Below the pieces are notes generated by a model. That model had not been told where the DNA came from. It searched no databases and was given only the letters and a program-made list of their open reading frames with translations. This document shows, in pieces, positions 41,223 through 50,500 of a stretch of 64,000 bases of DNA (the first letter of the stretch is position 1; each line of letters opens with the position of its first letter). Source of the stretch: Streptomyces sp. NBC_01283 (lineage in GTDB: Bacteria > Actinomycetota > Actinomycetes > Streptomycetales > Streptomycetaceae); contig NZ_CP108430.1 in assembly GCF_041435335.1 (NCBI RefSeq), positions 6,423,001 to 6,487,000 of the forward strand. Direction: 5' to 3'. Made by a program: the position numbers and the translations under genes.

Positions 41223-41879
41223 CTACGCCGACAGCGGGAACTCTTCGCCCAGTTCGCGGAACACCCCGGTGTTCAGGGCGAAAGCGCGCTTGCACTCGTC
41301 CACGATCCGCTGGCGCTCCAGCTCGTCCGGGACGACCTCGCCCAGGCCGTCGAGCAGCTCCCGATAGCCCCGCTTGAACGCCGCCGGGTTCGAGATGCCC
41401 TCGAAGACGTAGAACCGGACGCCGTCGCCCTTCCGGGCGAACCCCCACGTCTGCTCCGCCTTGCCGCGGATGATCTGGCCGCCGGAGAGATCGCCGAGGT
41501 AGCGGGTGTAGTGGTGGGCCACGTAACCGCCCGGCCACTCCCGCGCGCACTCCGCGACCCGTGCCGCGTACGCCGCGGTCGCCGGCAGGGGCGTCGCCTC
41601 CGTCCGCCAGCCCGCGCCCCGCAGATGCGAGAGGTCCCGCTCCAGTTCCGCGACGCGCAGCAGTTCGGGCTGGATGAAGGGGCCGGCGACCGGATCGTCC
41701 TTCAGCGCCTCCGCGCCCTCCTCCAGGGCGCGGTACACGAACCACAGCTGTTCCGTGTAGCGCGCGTACGCGTCGACGCCGAGCCTGCCGCCGAGGAGGT
41801 CGCTCATGAACGTCGAGGTCTCCGCCTCCGTGTGCTGCTCGTGCGAGGCGGTGCGGATGACCGTGGAGAACGGATCCAT
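41223..41879 (-). CDS. hmuO: Biliverdin-producing heme oxygenase
   Basis: 218 residues, the usual HmuO length. It cleaves heme to biliverdin, CO and Fe(II), the last step of heme-iron use. The proximal heme ligand is His16 in 'HEQHTEAETSTFMSDLLGGRL', aligned with His20 of C. diphtheriae HmuO, and the distal helix carries 'YLGDLSGGQIIRGKA' (about 128-142). 'FYVFEGISNPAAFKRGYRELLDGL' is also typical. ATG 41879 follows an iron box by about 90 nt. Cytosolic. A redox partner is not encoded nearby. Confidence 0.95.
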   Translation of the reverse strand: MDPFSTVIRTASHEQHTEAETSTFMSDLLGGRLGVDAYARYTEQLWFVYRALEEGAEALKDDPVAGPFIQPELLRVAELERDLSHLRGAGWRTEATPLPATAAYAARVAECAREWPGGYVAHHYTRYLGDLSGGQIIRGKAEQTWGFARKGDGVRFYVFEGISNPAAFKRGYRELLDGLGEVVPDELERQRIVDECKRAFALNTGVFRELGEEFPLSA

Positions 41880-41970
41880 GAGGGACCTCCGAAGCCGAAG
41901 AGAGCGGGGAGCGAAGAGCGCGAAAGAAAGCCGCGGAAAGGCGGGAGCCAGTACGACCGCTACCGATCAT

Positions 41971-41989
41971 CCAAGTTAGGCTTACCTAA
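41971..41989 (-). promoter_or_regulatory. Iron box upstream of hmuO
   Basis: CCAAGTTAGGCTTACCTAA matches the iron-box consensus at 15 of 19 positions; its core TTAGG-ctta-CCTAA is a perfect dyad. It lies 92 bp before the hmuO ATG. Confidence 0.75.
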
Positions 41990-42038
41990 GTCAACTGGTT
42001 CCCGACGTCCTGTCGGTAAAACGCTACCCGCTCAGAGC

Positions 42039-42896
42039 TCAGGGAAGCGTAAGGATCTCCGCCCCGCTGTCCGTCACCACGAGCGTCTCCTCGAACTGCG
42101 CGGTCCGCTTGCGGTCCTTCGTCACCACGGTCCAGCCGTCCTCCCACATGTCGTACTCGTACGTGCCGAGGGTCAGCATCGGCTCGATGGTGAACGTCAT
42201 GCCGGGCTTGATCGTCGTGGTCGCGTGCGGGCTGTCGTAGTGCGGCACGATCAGCCCGGAGTGGAAGGACGTGTTGATGCCGTGGCCGGTGAAGTCACGG
42301 ACGACGCCGTAGCCGAAGCGCTTGGCGTACGACTCGATGACGCGGCCGATGATGTTGATCTGGCGGCCGGGCTTGACCGCCTTGATGGCGCGGTCCAGGG
42401 ACTCCCGGGTCCGCTCCACGAGGAGCCTGGACTCCTCGTCGACGTCCCCGACCAGGTACGTGGCGTTGTTGTCGCCGTGCACACCGCCGATGTACGCGGT
42501 CACGTCGAGGTTGATGATGTCGCCGTCGTTCAGGACGGTGGAGTCCGGGATGCCGTGGCAGATGACCTCGTTGACGGAGGTGCACAGCGACTTCTTGAAG
42601 CCGCGGTAGCCGAGCGTGGAGGGGTAGGCGCCGTGGTCGCACATGTACTCGTGGGCGACGCGGTCCAGCTCATCGGTGGTCACGCCGGGTGCGATGTGCT
42701 TGGCGGCCTCGGCCATCGCGCGCGCGGCGATACGGCCCGCGACGCGCATCAGCTCGATGGTCTCGGGGGTCTGCACCTCGGGCCCGGTGTACGGGGTGGG
42801 CGCGGGTTTCCCCACGTACTCCGGGCGCCTGATGTTTCCCGGAACGGGGCGGATGGGAGAGAGCTCCCCTGGTACGAGCAGTGACTGGCCAGACAT
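42039..42896 (-). CDS. map: Type I methionine aminopeptidase
   Basis: 285 residues: the MetAP1 catalytic fold with a 40-residue N-terminal extension containing the SH3-like PxxP linker ('[19 protein letters not shown]') of actinobacterial MetAP1c. Metal ligands are visible in '[21 protein letters not shown]' (two Asp), 'GHGINTSFH' (His), '[10 protein letters not shown]' (Glu) and '[10 protein letters not shown]' (Glu). It removes initiator Met from nascent chains. ATG 42896 has TAGACT ending 7 nt upstream and no ribosome site. Confidence 0.95.
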   Translation of the reverse strand: MSGQSLLVPGELSPIRPVPGNIRRPEYVGKPAPTPYTGPEVQTPETIELMRVAGRIAARAMAEAAKHIAPGVTTDELDRVAHEYMCDHGAYPSTLGYRGFKKSLCTSVNEVICHGIPDSTVLNDGDIINLDVTAYIGGVHGDNNATYLVGDVDEESRLLVERTRESLDRAIKAVKPGRQINIIGRVIESYAKRFGYGVVRDFTGHGINTSFHSGLIVPHYDSPHATTTIKPGMTFTIEPMLTLGTYEYDMWEDGWTVVTKDRKRTAQFEETLVVTDSGAEILTLP

Positions 42897-42903
42897 GCCA
42901 GCG

Positions 42904-42909
42904 AGTCTA
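42904..42909 (-). promoter_or_regulatory. -10 element (TAGACT) of map, leaderless
   Basis: On the minus strand TAGACT ends 7 nt before ATG 42896. Confidence 0.5.
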
Positions 42910-42954
42910 ACCAGCGGTGGTGGGGCAGCATGGCGGGAGAGAGAGGAGCAGACC

Positions 42955-43176
42955 ATGGCACTGTTCAAGAAGCGGACCGTCGGTAAACCGGGCGAGTGGT
43001 TCTACTGTCTGGAGCACAAGAAGGTCGAGGAGGGCCCCGACTGTCCGGGCAAGGACCGTTTCGGGCCCTATGGGTCCCGCGAGGAGGCCCAGCGGGCGAT
43101 GGAGACCGCCGCCGAGCGGAACCTGGAGTGGGAGACCGACCCGAAGTGGCATGACAAGGACGCCGGCAGCGCCTGA
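42955..43176 (+). CDS. Small conserved hypothetical protein divergent from map
   Basis: 73 residues, hydrophilic. The N-terminal '[58 protein letters not shown]' suggests a small strand-helix fold similar to a SPOR-like half domain, with two cysteines that could bind metal. GAGAGGAG precedes ATG 42955. No function can be assigned. It ends just before a long imperfect hairpin. Confidence 0.75.
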   Translation: MALFKKRTVGKPGEWFYCLEHKKVEEGPDCPGKDRFGPYGSREEAQRAMETAAERNLEWETDPKWHDKDAGSA

Positions 43177-43200
43177 CCCGCCGCCGGGACTGCGGGGAAC

Positions 43201-43299
43201 TGAACCACCACTGCGCGGCGGATATTTCCCGCCCACCCGTCGCCCTGCGGGGTGATCGGGTGGGTGGGTGGGAGACATCCGCCGCGTAGCGGCGGTTCA
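43201..43299. terminator. Long imperfect inverted repeat (about 40-bp arms)
   Basis: Left arm 43201-43239 (TGAACC...CACCCG) and right arm 43257-43299 (CGGGTGGG...GGTTCA) are complementary at most positions, including GCGGCGGAT/ATCCGCCGC and CCACCC/GGGTGG blocks. It fills the gap between the small protein and the next convergent gene, consistent with a bidirectional terminator. Confidence 0.6.
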
Positions 43300-43308
43300 G
43301 CGCAGGTG

Positions 43309-43923
43309 CTACCACCGCGCCGGCGGTGGCGCCGTCAGCTGGTCGGCCAGCCGTGACAGCCGGTCACGCAGCCGCTTCCGGCCCCGCGCCGCCGGGAGCG
43401 AGTTCTCGCCCGTCGCCGCGCTCACCAGGTGCTGGACCATGTCCAGGTCCAGGTCGGGAGACTCTGGTACGGGCAGTGCCTCGTGGGCCATGGCCCGCAG
43501 ATCGCTGTCGGCCGAGCCGAGGGCGAGCACCGTCGCCCCCGCCGCGCGGGCGTCGTGGACCCGGTCGAGGAGGTCCGCCCCCGGCGCGGCCGCGGGCGTG
43601 TCCGGCGCCACCACCAGCAGCGTCTCCCCGCGCCTTGCCGCCTCGATGCGGCCGAGCCCGGTCGACAGATGCGCGGGATCACCCTCCCGCACCCGGTGGC
43701 GTACGAGGGTCGGCGTCAGTTCCGGTGTCCCGGACCACGCCGCCTCGTCCACGAGATGCGCGGCCAGATGCCACGGCTCGTACTCCTCCGTGCCCACGAG
43801 CAGCAGCCCGCCCCCGTGCGGCACCACGGAGGACCGCAGCGTCCCCGCGAAGCGGCGCGTCGCGCCCACCCACTCGGTTCCCGCGAGCACTTCGCGCAGC
43901 AGCGCGACCCGTACGGCGTCCAT
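43309..43923 (-). CDS. Conserved hypothetical protein
   Basis: 204 residues, no signal peptide or membrane segment. Alternating strands and helices ('GGLLLVGTEEYEPWHLAAHLVDEAAW', 'GETLLVVAPDTPAAAPGADLLDRVHDARAAGATVLALGSAD') suggest a Rossmann-like or SIS-like sugar-phosphate-binding fold, but no SIS signature is certain. The C-terminus is basic ('RGRKRLRDRLSRLADQLTAPPPARW'). I do not recognise the family. Codon use is normal for the region, so it is a real gene. Confidence 0.7.
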   Translation of the reverse strand: MDAVRVALLREVLAGTEWVGATRRFAGTLRSSVVPHGGGLLLVGTEEYEPWHLAAHLVDEAAWSGTPELTPTLVRHRVREGDPAHLSTGLGRIEAARRGETLLVVAPDTPAAAPGADLLDRVHDARAAGATVLALGSADSDLRAMAHEALPVPESPDLDLDMVQHLVSAATGENSLPAARGRKRLRDRLSRLADQLTAPPPARW

Positions 43924-44002
43924 GGGGTCGCATCCTGCCCCAACGTGTGACTCGTCAGGCGGAGTTCACCGGGAATTCGCCCGGGGTGGGGACTGACCGG
44001 GG

Positions 44003-45091
44003 ATGGCTGATGAGACATCTGTTCCCTTCCGGGCCGGGCGCGAGGGCTATGCGAGCTTCCGGATCCCCGCCGTCGTCCGCACCCGCTCCGGCACCCTGCT
44101 GGCCTTCTGCGAGGGGAGAGTCGGCTCGCAGGCGGACTTCGGCAACATCGACGTCGTGCTGAAGCGGTCCAGCGACGGCGGCCGCACCTGGGGGCCGCTC
44201 CAGGTCGTCGCCCAGAACGGCACCAACCTCGCGGGCAACCCCGCCCCCGTCGTCCTGGACACCGGCCGGATCCTCCTCGTCCATGTCCGCAACGCCGCCG
44301 CCGCGACCGAGGACGCCATCCGGCGCGGCAAGGTCTCCGCCGCGAACGGGCGGCGGATCTGGGTCCGGCACAGTGACGACGACGCACTCACCTGGTCGGC
44401 CGCCAGGGAGATCACCGGGCAGGTGAAGAAGACGAACTGGCGGTGGTACGCGACCACGCCCGGCCACGCGATCCAGCTGACCGGCACCGCCGCGACCGGC
44501 CGGGTCGTCGTGCCCGCCAACCACTCCCTGCCGCCCTCCGGTACGGACGACGGCACCGAGGGCAAGTACAACGGCGGCCACTGCCTGCTCAGCGACGACC
44601 ACGGACAGACCTGGCGCATCGGCTACGTCGACGACAACACCGACGGCTACGTGAACGTGAACGAGACCACCGCCGCCGAACTCCCCGACGGGCGGCTCTA
44701 CTTCAACACCCGCAACGACTCGCCGTCCCCCGGCACCCGCGCCGACGCCCACTCCCTGGACGGCGGCCGGAGCCTGCTCAAGCCCTTCCGGCCGCAGGCA
44801 GGGCTCGTCGGCCCGGTCGTCGAATGCGGCGTGCTCCAGTTGCGCACGCCGGACGTGCTGCTGTTCTCCGGGCCCGCGGACCCAGGCTTCCGGGCCCTGA
44901 TGACGGTGCGCCGCAGCCGCGACGGAGGCACCACGTGGCAGGACGCGTACACGGTGGACGGGCTGCCCGCCGCGTACTCCGATCTCGTGCGCGTCGACGA
45001 CGGGACCGTCGGACTCCTCTACGAGACGGGCGACTTCAGCGCCTACGAGACGATCACGTTCCGGCGGATACCGGTGGCCGCGCTGGCCTGA
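44003..45091 (+). CDS. Sialidase/exo-alpha-sialidase family protein without signal peptide
   Basis: 362 residues in the six-bladed sialidase propeller. 'SFRIPAVVRT' gives the catalytic-triad Arg (FRIP, about 18-21), and Asp boxes are seen as 'SSDGGRTWGPL', 'SDDHGQTWRI' and 'SRDGGTTWQDA', with one degenerate 'SDDDALTW'. The Tyr/Glu pair is plausible in 'VNVNETTAAEL' and 'AAYSDLVRVDD'. Bacterial sialidases are normally secreted; here MADETSVPF begins directly at the first blade, so the enzyme looks cytosolic. Substrate unknown. Confidence 0.87.
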   Translation: MADETSVPFRAGREGYASFRIPAVVRTRSGTLLAFCEGRVGSQADFGNIDVVLKRSSDGGRTWGPLQVVAQNGTNLAGNPAPVVLDTGRILLVHVRNAAAATEDAIRRGKVSAANGRRIWVRHSDDDALTWSAAREITGQVKKTNWRWYATTPGHAIQLTGTAATGRVVVPANHSLPPSGTDDGTEGKYNGGHCLLSDDHGQTWRIGYVDDNTDGYVNVNETTAAELPDGRLYFNTRNDSPSPGTRADAHSLDGGRSLLKPFRPQAGLVGPVVECGVLQLRTPDVLLFSGPADPGFRALMTVRRSRDGGTTWQDAYTVDGLPAAYSDLVRVDDGTVGLLYETGDFSAYETITFRRIPVAALA

Positions 45092-45115
45092 CTCGGGCGG
45101 CGACCGGGCGGTGAG

Positions 45116-45121
45116 TAAGGT
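45116..45121 (+). promoter_or_regulatory. -10 element (TAAGGT) of the F420 reductase gene, leaderless
   Basis: TAAGGT ends 7 nt before ATG 45129. The AAGG within could instead serve as a ribosome site if transcription starts further upstream. Confidence 0.35.
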
Positions 45122-45128
45122 CGGCCGC

Positions 45129-45833
45129 ATGACCTCTAACGACAGTGTGCAGAAGCCCCCGGCCAAGGATCCCTGGGAGCTGCCCGACGTCTCCGGGCTC
45201 GTCGTCGGCGTGCTCGGCGGCACCGGCGACCAGGGCCGCGGCCTCGCCTACCGCCTGGCCCGCGCGGGCCAGAAGGTGATCATCGGCTCCCGCGCGGCCG
45301 AGCGCGCGCGGACCGCGGCCGACGAGCTGGGCCTCGGCGTCGAGGGCGCCGAGAACGCGGAGTGCGCGCGGCGCAGCGACATCGTGATCGTCGCCGTGCC
45401 GTGGGACGGGCACGGCAAGACCCTCGAAGCGCTGCGCGAGGAGCTGAGCGGCAAGCTCGTCATCGACTGCGTGAACCCGCTGGGCTTCGACAAGAAGGGC
45501 GCCTACGCCCTGAAGCCCGAGGAGGGCAGCGCAGCAGAGCAGGCCGCCGCCCTGCTGCCGGACTCCCGGGTGACGGCCGCCTTCCACCACCTGTCGGCGG
45601 TGCTGCTCCAGGACGCGGCCGTCGAGGAGATCGACACCGATGTGATGGTCCTGGGCGAGGTCCGCGCCGACACGGACATCGTCCAGGCGCTCGCCGCCCG
45701 CATCCCCGGCATGCGGGGCGTCTTCGCGGGGCGGCTGCGCAACGCGCACCAGGTCGAGTCCCTGGTGGCCAACCTGATCTCCGTGAACCGGCGCTACAAG
45801 GCCCACGCGGGGCTGCGCGTGACCGACGTCTAG
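45129..45833 (+). CDS. npdG: NADPH-dependent F420 reductase
   Basis: 234 residues. The N-terminal Rossmann motif 'VVGVLGGTGDQGRGLAYRLARAGQKVIIGSRAAERA' (about 26-61) binds NADP, and 'IVIVAVPWDGHGKTLEALREEL', 'LVIDCVNPLGFDKKG' and 'VTAAFHHLSAVLL' are the F420-binding and hydride-transfer segments of the Fno/NpdG family. It exchanges hydride between NADPH and deazaflavin F420, supplying F420H2 to reductases. No F420 biosynthesis gene is in the window. ATG 45129 rather than GTG 45111. Confidence 0.92.
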   Translation: MTSNDSVQKPPAKDPWELPDVSGLVVGVLGGTGDQGRGLAYRLARAGQKVIIGSRAAERARTAADELGLGVEGAENAECARRSDIVIVAVPWDGHGKTLEALREELSGKLVIDCVNPLGFDKKGAYALKPEEGSAAEQAAALLPDSRVTAAFHHLSAVLLQDAAVEEIDTDVMVLGEVRADTDIVQALAARIPGMRGVFAGRLRNAHQVESLVANLISVNRRYKAHAGLRVTDV

Positions 45834-45926
45834 GACGTAGCGGGCATGGGGGACACTGGTTGCGGACGCCGCATCGCGCGGCGGCCCGCCACCCCACGGA
45901 CCGACCCCCGACAGGAGCCGACCCCC

Positions 45927-46115
45927 ATGCCCCGCCTCGCTCTCTACGCCCTCGCGGTCTGCGCCCTCGCCGTCGCGGCGGCCGTGGTCTCCTTCGTCCA
46001 GGGCTACTGGATCGGCGTGATCTGGGTGCTGCTCGCCGGACTCTCGTCGAACATGGCGTGGTACTACCTGCGCCGCGCGAAGGCCGAGCGCAACGCCCGC
46101 GCCGCTACGAGTTGA
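45927..46115 (+). CDS. Small membrane protein
   Basis: 62 residues: two hydrophobic helices (about 5-24 and 27-46) and a basic C-terminus. ACAGGAG lies upstream of ATG 45927. It follows npdG by 93 nt on the same strand, and its last 11 nt overlap the convergent site-2 protease gene. No family is recognised; many actinobacterial two-helix proteins of this size are uncharacterised. Confidence 0.6.
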   Translation: MPRLALYALAVCALAVAAAVVSFVQGYWIGVIWVLLAGLSSNMAWYYLRRAKAERNARAATS

Positions 46116-46908
46116 GCGTGCAGGACTGGCTCGGGTCGCCGTCCCAGAAGCGGTAGAAGTCCTGGCCGCAGTAGGTCTCCAGGTCGCCCACGCCGAGCCC
46201 TCGCAGGATCGCGTCGATCGCGTCGAAGAAGGCGCCGTTCACCTCGGGGATCCACAGGATGCCGAAGACGGCGATCAGACCGAACGGCGCGAACGGCTCC
46301 ACCTGGCGGCGGATCTTGTACGAGAGCCAGGGCTCGATGACGCCGTACCCGTCCAGGCCCGGGATGGGCAGCGAGTTCAGGATCGCGGCCGTCACCTGGA
46401 GCAGCGCGAGGAAGGCGAGCGCGAAGCGGAAGGTGTCCGGCACGCCGGAGAGCGAGTCCAGCCAGAAGGGCGCGGTGCAGACGACCGCGAAGAGCACGTT
46501 CGTCAGCGGGCCCGCCGCCGAGATCAGGCTGTGCTTCCACTTGCCCCGGATGCGGCCCCGCTCGATGAAGACGGCACCGCCGGGCAGGCCGATGCCACCC
46601 ATGATCACGAAGAGCACCGGAAGCACGATGCTGAGCAGCGCGTGCGTGTACTTCAGCGGGTTGAGGGTCAGATAGCCCTTCGCGCCGACGGAGATGTCAC
46701 CGCTGTGCAGGGCGGTGCGGGCGTGCGCGTACTCGTGCAGACAGAGCGAGACGATCCAGGCCGCCGTCACGAAGAGAAAGACCGCGAGCCCGGGATTGTC
46801 CGCGAACCCGGTCCATGCGGCCCAGCCGGAGACCGCGGTGACGGCGGCGATCCCGAGGAAGACGGGGCTGATCCGCCGGTCGCTGCTTCGGGTGGGAGCG
46901 GTGGTCAT
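46105..46908 (-). CDS. Site-2 protease family zinc metalloprotease (M50)
   Basis: 267 residues, about six transmembrane segments. The zinc motif HExxH is in 'SLCLHEYAHARTALHSGD' (about 57-62), and the third ligand Asp in 'LNSLPIPGLDGYGVIEPWL' (NxxPxxxLDG motif). Intramembrane proteases of this class cleave membrane-anchored regulators such as anti-sigma factors; no substrate is suggested by neighbours. The protein lacks a PDZ domain. AGGAG lies upstream of ATG 46908. A C-terminal lumenal segment holds two Cys (YCGQDF, SQSC). Confidence 0.9.
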   Translation of the reverse strand: MTTAPTRSSDRRISPVFLGIAAVTAVSGWAAWTGFADNPGLAVFLFVTAAWIVSLCLHEYAHARTALHSGDISVGAKGYLTLNPLKYTHALLSIVLPVLFVIMGGIGLPGGAVFIERGRIRGKWKHSLISAAGPLTNVLFAVVCTAPFWLDSLSGVPDTFRFALAFLALLQVTAAILNSLPIPGLDGYGVIEPWLSYKIRRQVEPFAPFGLIAVFGILWIPEVNGAFFDAIDAILRGLGVGDLETYCGQDFYRFWDGDPSQSCTLNS

Positions 46909-47015
46909 GGTGCGGGGCTCCTGGAGGTGGCGGGCCGGTTGTCGTACGGGAACGTACCCCGGCGTACGGCTAAAACGTCTCGCACTCGGCGGGGAGTTCC
47001 GGGGAGGGTGGGGGC

Positions 47016-47381
47016 ATGACGCTGTGGGACGTGATGTACGACGACTGGCAGATGGAGTGCTGCGGGACGCCGTTCTCCGTGGGGGACGAGGTGGCGTGGC
47101 AGCTGGAGGGCGGTCCTGACCTCTACTCCGTGGAGCGGCACGGCGAGGAGGCACCGGACACGGTGGGCCGGGTCCGGTCGATCCGGATGGTGACCCGGGG
47201 CTTCGCCCGCGCGGCCGGCACGAACACGTTCGAACCCGTACCGGGCGAGGAGTGGCTCCGCTCCGTGGAGGCATGCCCGAAGTGGTTCACGGACCCGGTG
47301 GAGGGGAGCCGGGAGCAGGGATACTTCCGGCGGGAGGTAGGGGTACTGGTCGTCCTCGACGTACGGGAAGAGGCCGAGTGA
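47016..47381 (+). CDS. DUF6578-like conserved hypothetical protein
   Basis: 121 residues. The start 'MTLWDVMYDDWQMECCGTPFSVGDEVAWQL' recalls the streptomycete DUF6578 family, of unknown function; the family name is from memory and moderately certain. A vicinal Cys pair (about 15-16) and a following beta-rich region are the notable features. GGGGAGGG precedes ATG 47016. Confidence 0.72.
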   Translation: MTLWDVMYDDWQMECCGTPFSVGDEVAWQLEGGPDLYSVERHGEEAPDTVGRVRSIRMVTRGFARAAGTNTFEPVPGEEWLRSVEACPKWFTDPVEGSREQGYFRREVGVLVVLDVREEAE

Positions 47382-47484
47382 CCAGCGGCGTGAGGGCCCG
47401 CCCCGATCGCTCCGGGCCGCAGGGCAGCGCCCGCGCCGAGCGCGCCCCCGGCCTGCGGGCGACCCCCGACATCACGTAGCAGTC

Positions 47485-47499
47485 GGCCCGTGACGGGCC
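47485..47499. promoter_or_regulatory. 15-bp perfect palindrome upstream of the AfsR-like gene
   Basis: GGCCCGT-g-ACGGGCC, 49 bp before ATG 47548 and 103 bp after the DUF6578-like stop. It may be an operator for the regulator gene or a short terminator of the preceding gene. Confidence 0.45.
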
Positions 47500-47547
47500 C
47501 ACGTGCGGTGCGGCGCCCTGCATCGCCCCTCATCCTGACCGGAGACA

Positions 47548-50500
47548 ATGGACCCCGTGCGCTACCGCATTCTCGGCACCACCCAGGCATTCCATGCCGA
47601 CGGCACCCCTGTCGCCGTCGGCGGTTCAAGGCTGCGCGCTCTGCTGACGGTCCTCGCCCTGCGCGTCCCGCGGGCCGTTCCGGCGGCCGTGCTCGTCGAC
47701 GAGGTGTGGGGCGGGGATCCGCCCGCCGACGCGACCGGTGCGCTGCAGGCCCTGGTGGGCCGGCTGCGGCGGGCGGTCGGCGCCGGGGCGATCGCCTCCG
47801 GCGACGGCGGCTACCAGCTGTGCGCCGATCCCGACCACGTCGACCTGCACCGCTTCGACCGCCTCGCGGCCGAGGGGACGGACGCCCTCGCCGACGGTGA
47901 CGCGGCCAAGGCGGCGGCGATCCTGGACGACGCCCTGGCCCTCTGGCAGGGCCCTCCGCTCGCCGACCTCCCGGACCGCACGGCGGACGCGGCCCGCTGG
48001 GAGTCCCGCCGCCTGGAGGTCCGCCGCGCCAGGCTGGCCGCCGCGCTCGCCCTGGGCCGGGCCGAGCAGGTCCTTCCCGAGCTCGCCGCCCTGTGCGACG
48101 GCCACCCCCTCGACGAGCCGCTCCAGGCCCTGCGGCTGCGGGCCCTGCGTGACGCGGGCCGCCCGGCGCAGGCCCTCGCCGCGTACGACGGAGTGCGCCG
48201 CCTCATCGCGGACCGCATCGGCGCCGACCCCGGCCCCGAACTCCGCGCCCTGCACCAGGAGTTGCTGCACGCCGACGAGCCGCAGCCGCCCCCTGCCCGG
48301 ACCCGGCCGCCCCGGAGACCGCAGGGCAACCTGCGGGCCAGGCTCACGTCGTTCGTCGGCCGGGAGGGCGACATCGAGGCCATCCGGGGCGACCTGGCAC
48401 GGGCCCGCCTGGTCACGCTGCTCGGGCCCGGCGGCTCCGGGAAGACACGGCTCTCGCAGGAGGCCGCCGAAGCCCACGCCGACGGCGTGCCCGACGGCGT
48501 ATGGCTGGCCGAACTCGCCCCGGTCGACGACCCGGACGCGGTACCGGAGGCGGTCCTCACCGCGCTCGGCGCCCGCGAGACGGTCCTGCGCGGAGCGGGC
48601 GCCGAAGAGCTGCGTGCCGTCTCGGAGTGGCACGACGACGACCCCGTCGTCCGCCTCACCGAGCACTGCGCACCGCGCCGCATGCTCCTGATCCTCGACA
48701 ACTGCGAGCACGTCATCGACGCCGCTGCCCGCCTCGCGGACCGGCTGCTCGCGCACTGCCCCGGCCTGACGGTCCTCGCCACCAGCCGTGAACCCCTCGG
48801 CGTACCGGGGGAGTTGCTGCACCCCGTGGAGCCCCTGCCGGAGCCGATCGCACTGCGTCTGCTCGCGGACCGCGGTGCGGCGGCCCGGCCCGGCTTCCGC
48901 ATCGAGGACGACCGGCCGGCGGCGGCCGAGATCTGCCGACGCCTCGACGGCCTGCCGCTGGCCATCGAACTGGCCGCGGCCCGCCTGCGCATGCTCACCC
49001 CCCGGCAGATCGCCGACCGCCTCGACGACCGCTTCCGCCTCCTGACGAACGGCGCCCGCACGGTCCTGCCCCGCCAGCAGACCCTGCGCGCGGTGGTCGA
49101 CTGGTCCTGGGACCTCCTGGACGCCCCCGAACGCACCGTGCTCCGCCGCCTCTCCGTCTTCGCGGGCGGCTGCGACCTGGCCGCCGCGGAAACGGTGTGC
49201 GGGGCCGCGGCCGGGCTCCGGCCGCGGGACGTCGCCGACGTGCTCGGCTCCCTCGTCGACAAGTCCCTTGCCGTCGCCGCCCCTTCGCCGCAAGGCGTCA
49301 TGCGCTACCGGCTGCTCGAAACCGTCGGTGAGTACGCGGGGGAGCGGCTCGACGAGGACGGTGACCGCGAGGCCGCCGAACGGGCCCACCTGGTGTACTT
49401 CCGTGAGCTGGCCCGGCTGACCGAACCGCGCCTGCGGGGCGGAGGCCAGCGGGATGCCGTCGAACGCTTCGAGGTCGAGTACGAGAATCTGCGCACCGCC
49501 CTGCGGCACGCCGTCGCCGCCAGGGAGGAGCAGGAAGCGCTCTGCCTGGTCCTCTCGCTGTCCTGGTACTGGACGATCCGTGATCTGCGCATCGAGATCC
49601 GCAACTGGTCCCGCGAGGTCATCGCCCTCGGCCCGGACCCCTTCGTGCGTCCCGTCACGCCGGTGGAACCGCTCTACGAACGCTGCACGGACAACCCGCC
49701 GCCCATGCGCCCCGAGGTGCTCCAGGAGGCACGGCGAGGTGTTCACCTCATCCAGCTCTCCTGCATGGACATGAACCTGGACTCCTGGCAGACACCGGAG
49801 GCCCTGGAGAAACTCGCGGGCATCCGGGAGGCGTACCGGCCGGGGCTTCCGCAGACCTGCTGGTCGCCGGGCAGCCTGTGGTTCTTCGCGGTCCTGCTCG
49901 ACGGTGACATCGACCGGATGCACCGCATCATCGACGCGACCATCGACACCTGCCGCGAGCGGGGGTACGACTGGGAGCTCGCCGCGTCCTTGCAGCAGCG
50001 CGCCAACGTCCTCGCCAACCGGGCCGACCGGGCGGGCGACGCCCGCCGTGACGCCGACGAGTCCCTGGAGATCTTCGACCGGCTCGGCGACGTGTGGGGC
50101 ATGGCCGAGGCGCTGTCCTCGCGCGGCGAGGCCCATGAGCGGCGCGGCCGGTTCGCCCTGGCCGCCGAGGACTTCGAGGCCGCCATCGGGCACGCGGAGC
50201 GGCTCGGCGCCCCCGCGCAGGTGAGCGTGCTCACGGCCCGGCTCGGGGCGGTGCTCACCGAGGCGGGCGAAATGGAGCGGGGCGAGGAACTGCTCTGGTC
50301 GGTCCTCGACCATGACGGCAAGGCCGCCGCGAACTCCAGCGAGTCCCTGCCCGCGGCCCGCTTCTTCCTCGTCGACCTGCTCACCCGCACCGGCCGCACC
50401 GCCCAGGCGCGGCAGCAACTCCAGCTGCTCCGGGAGGAGTTCAAGGCCGCCGAGTTCGTCATCTTCGAGGGTTTCATGCTGGGCGCCGAGGCCTGGATCC

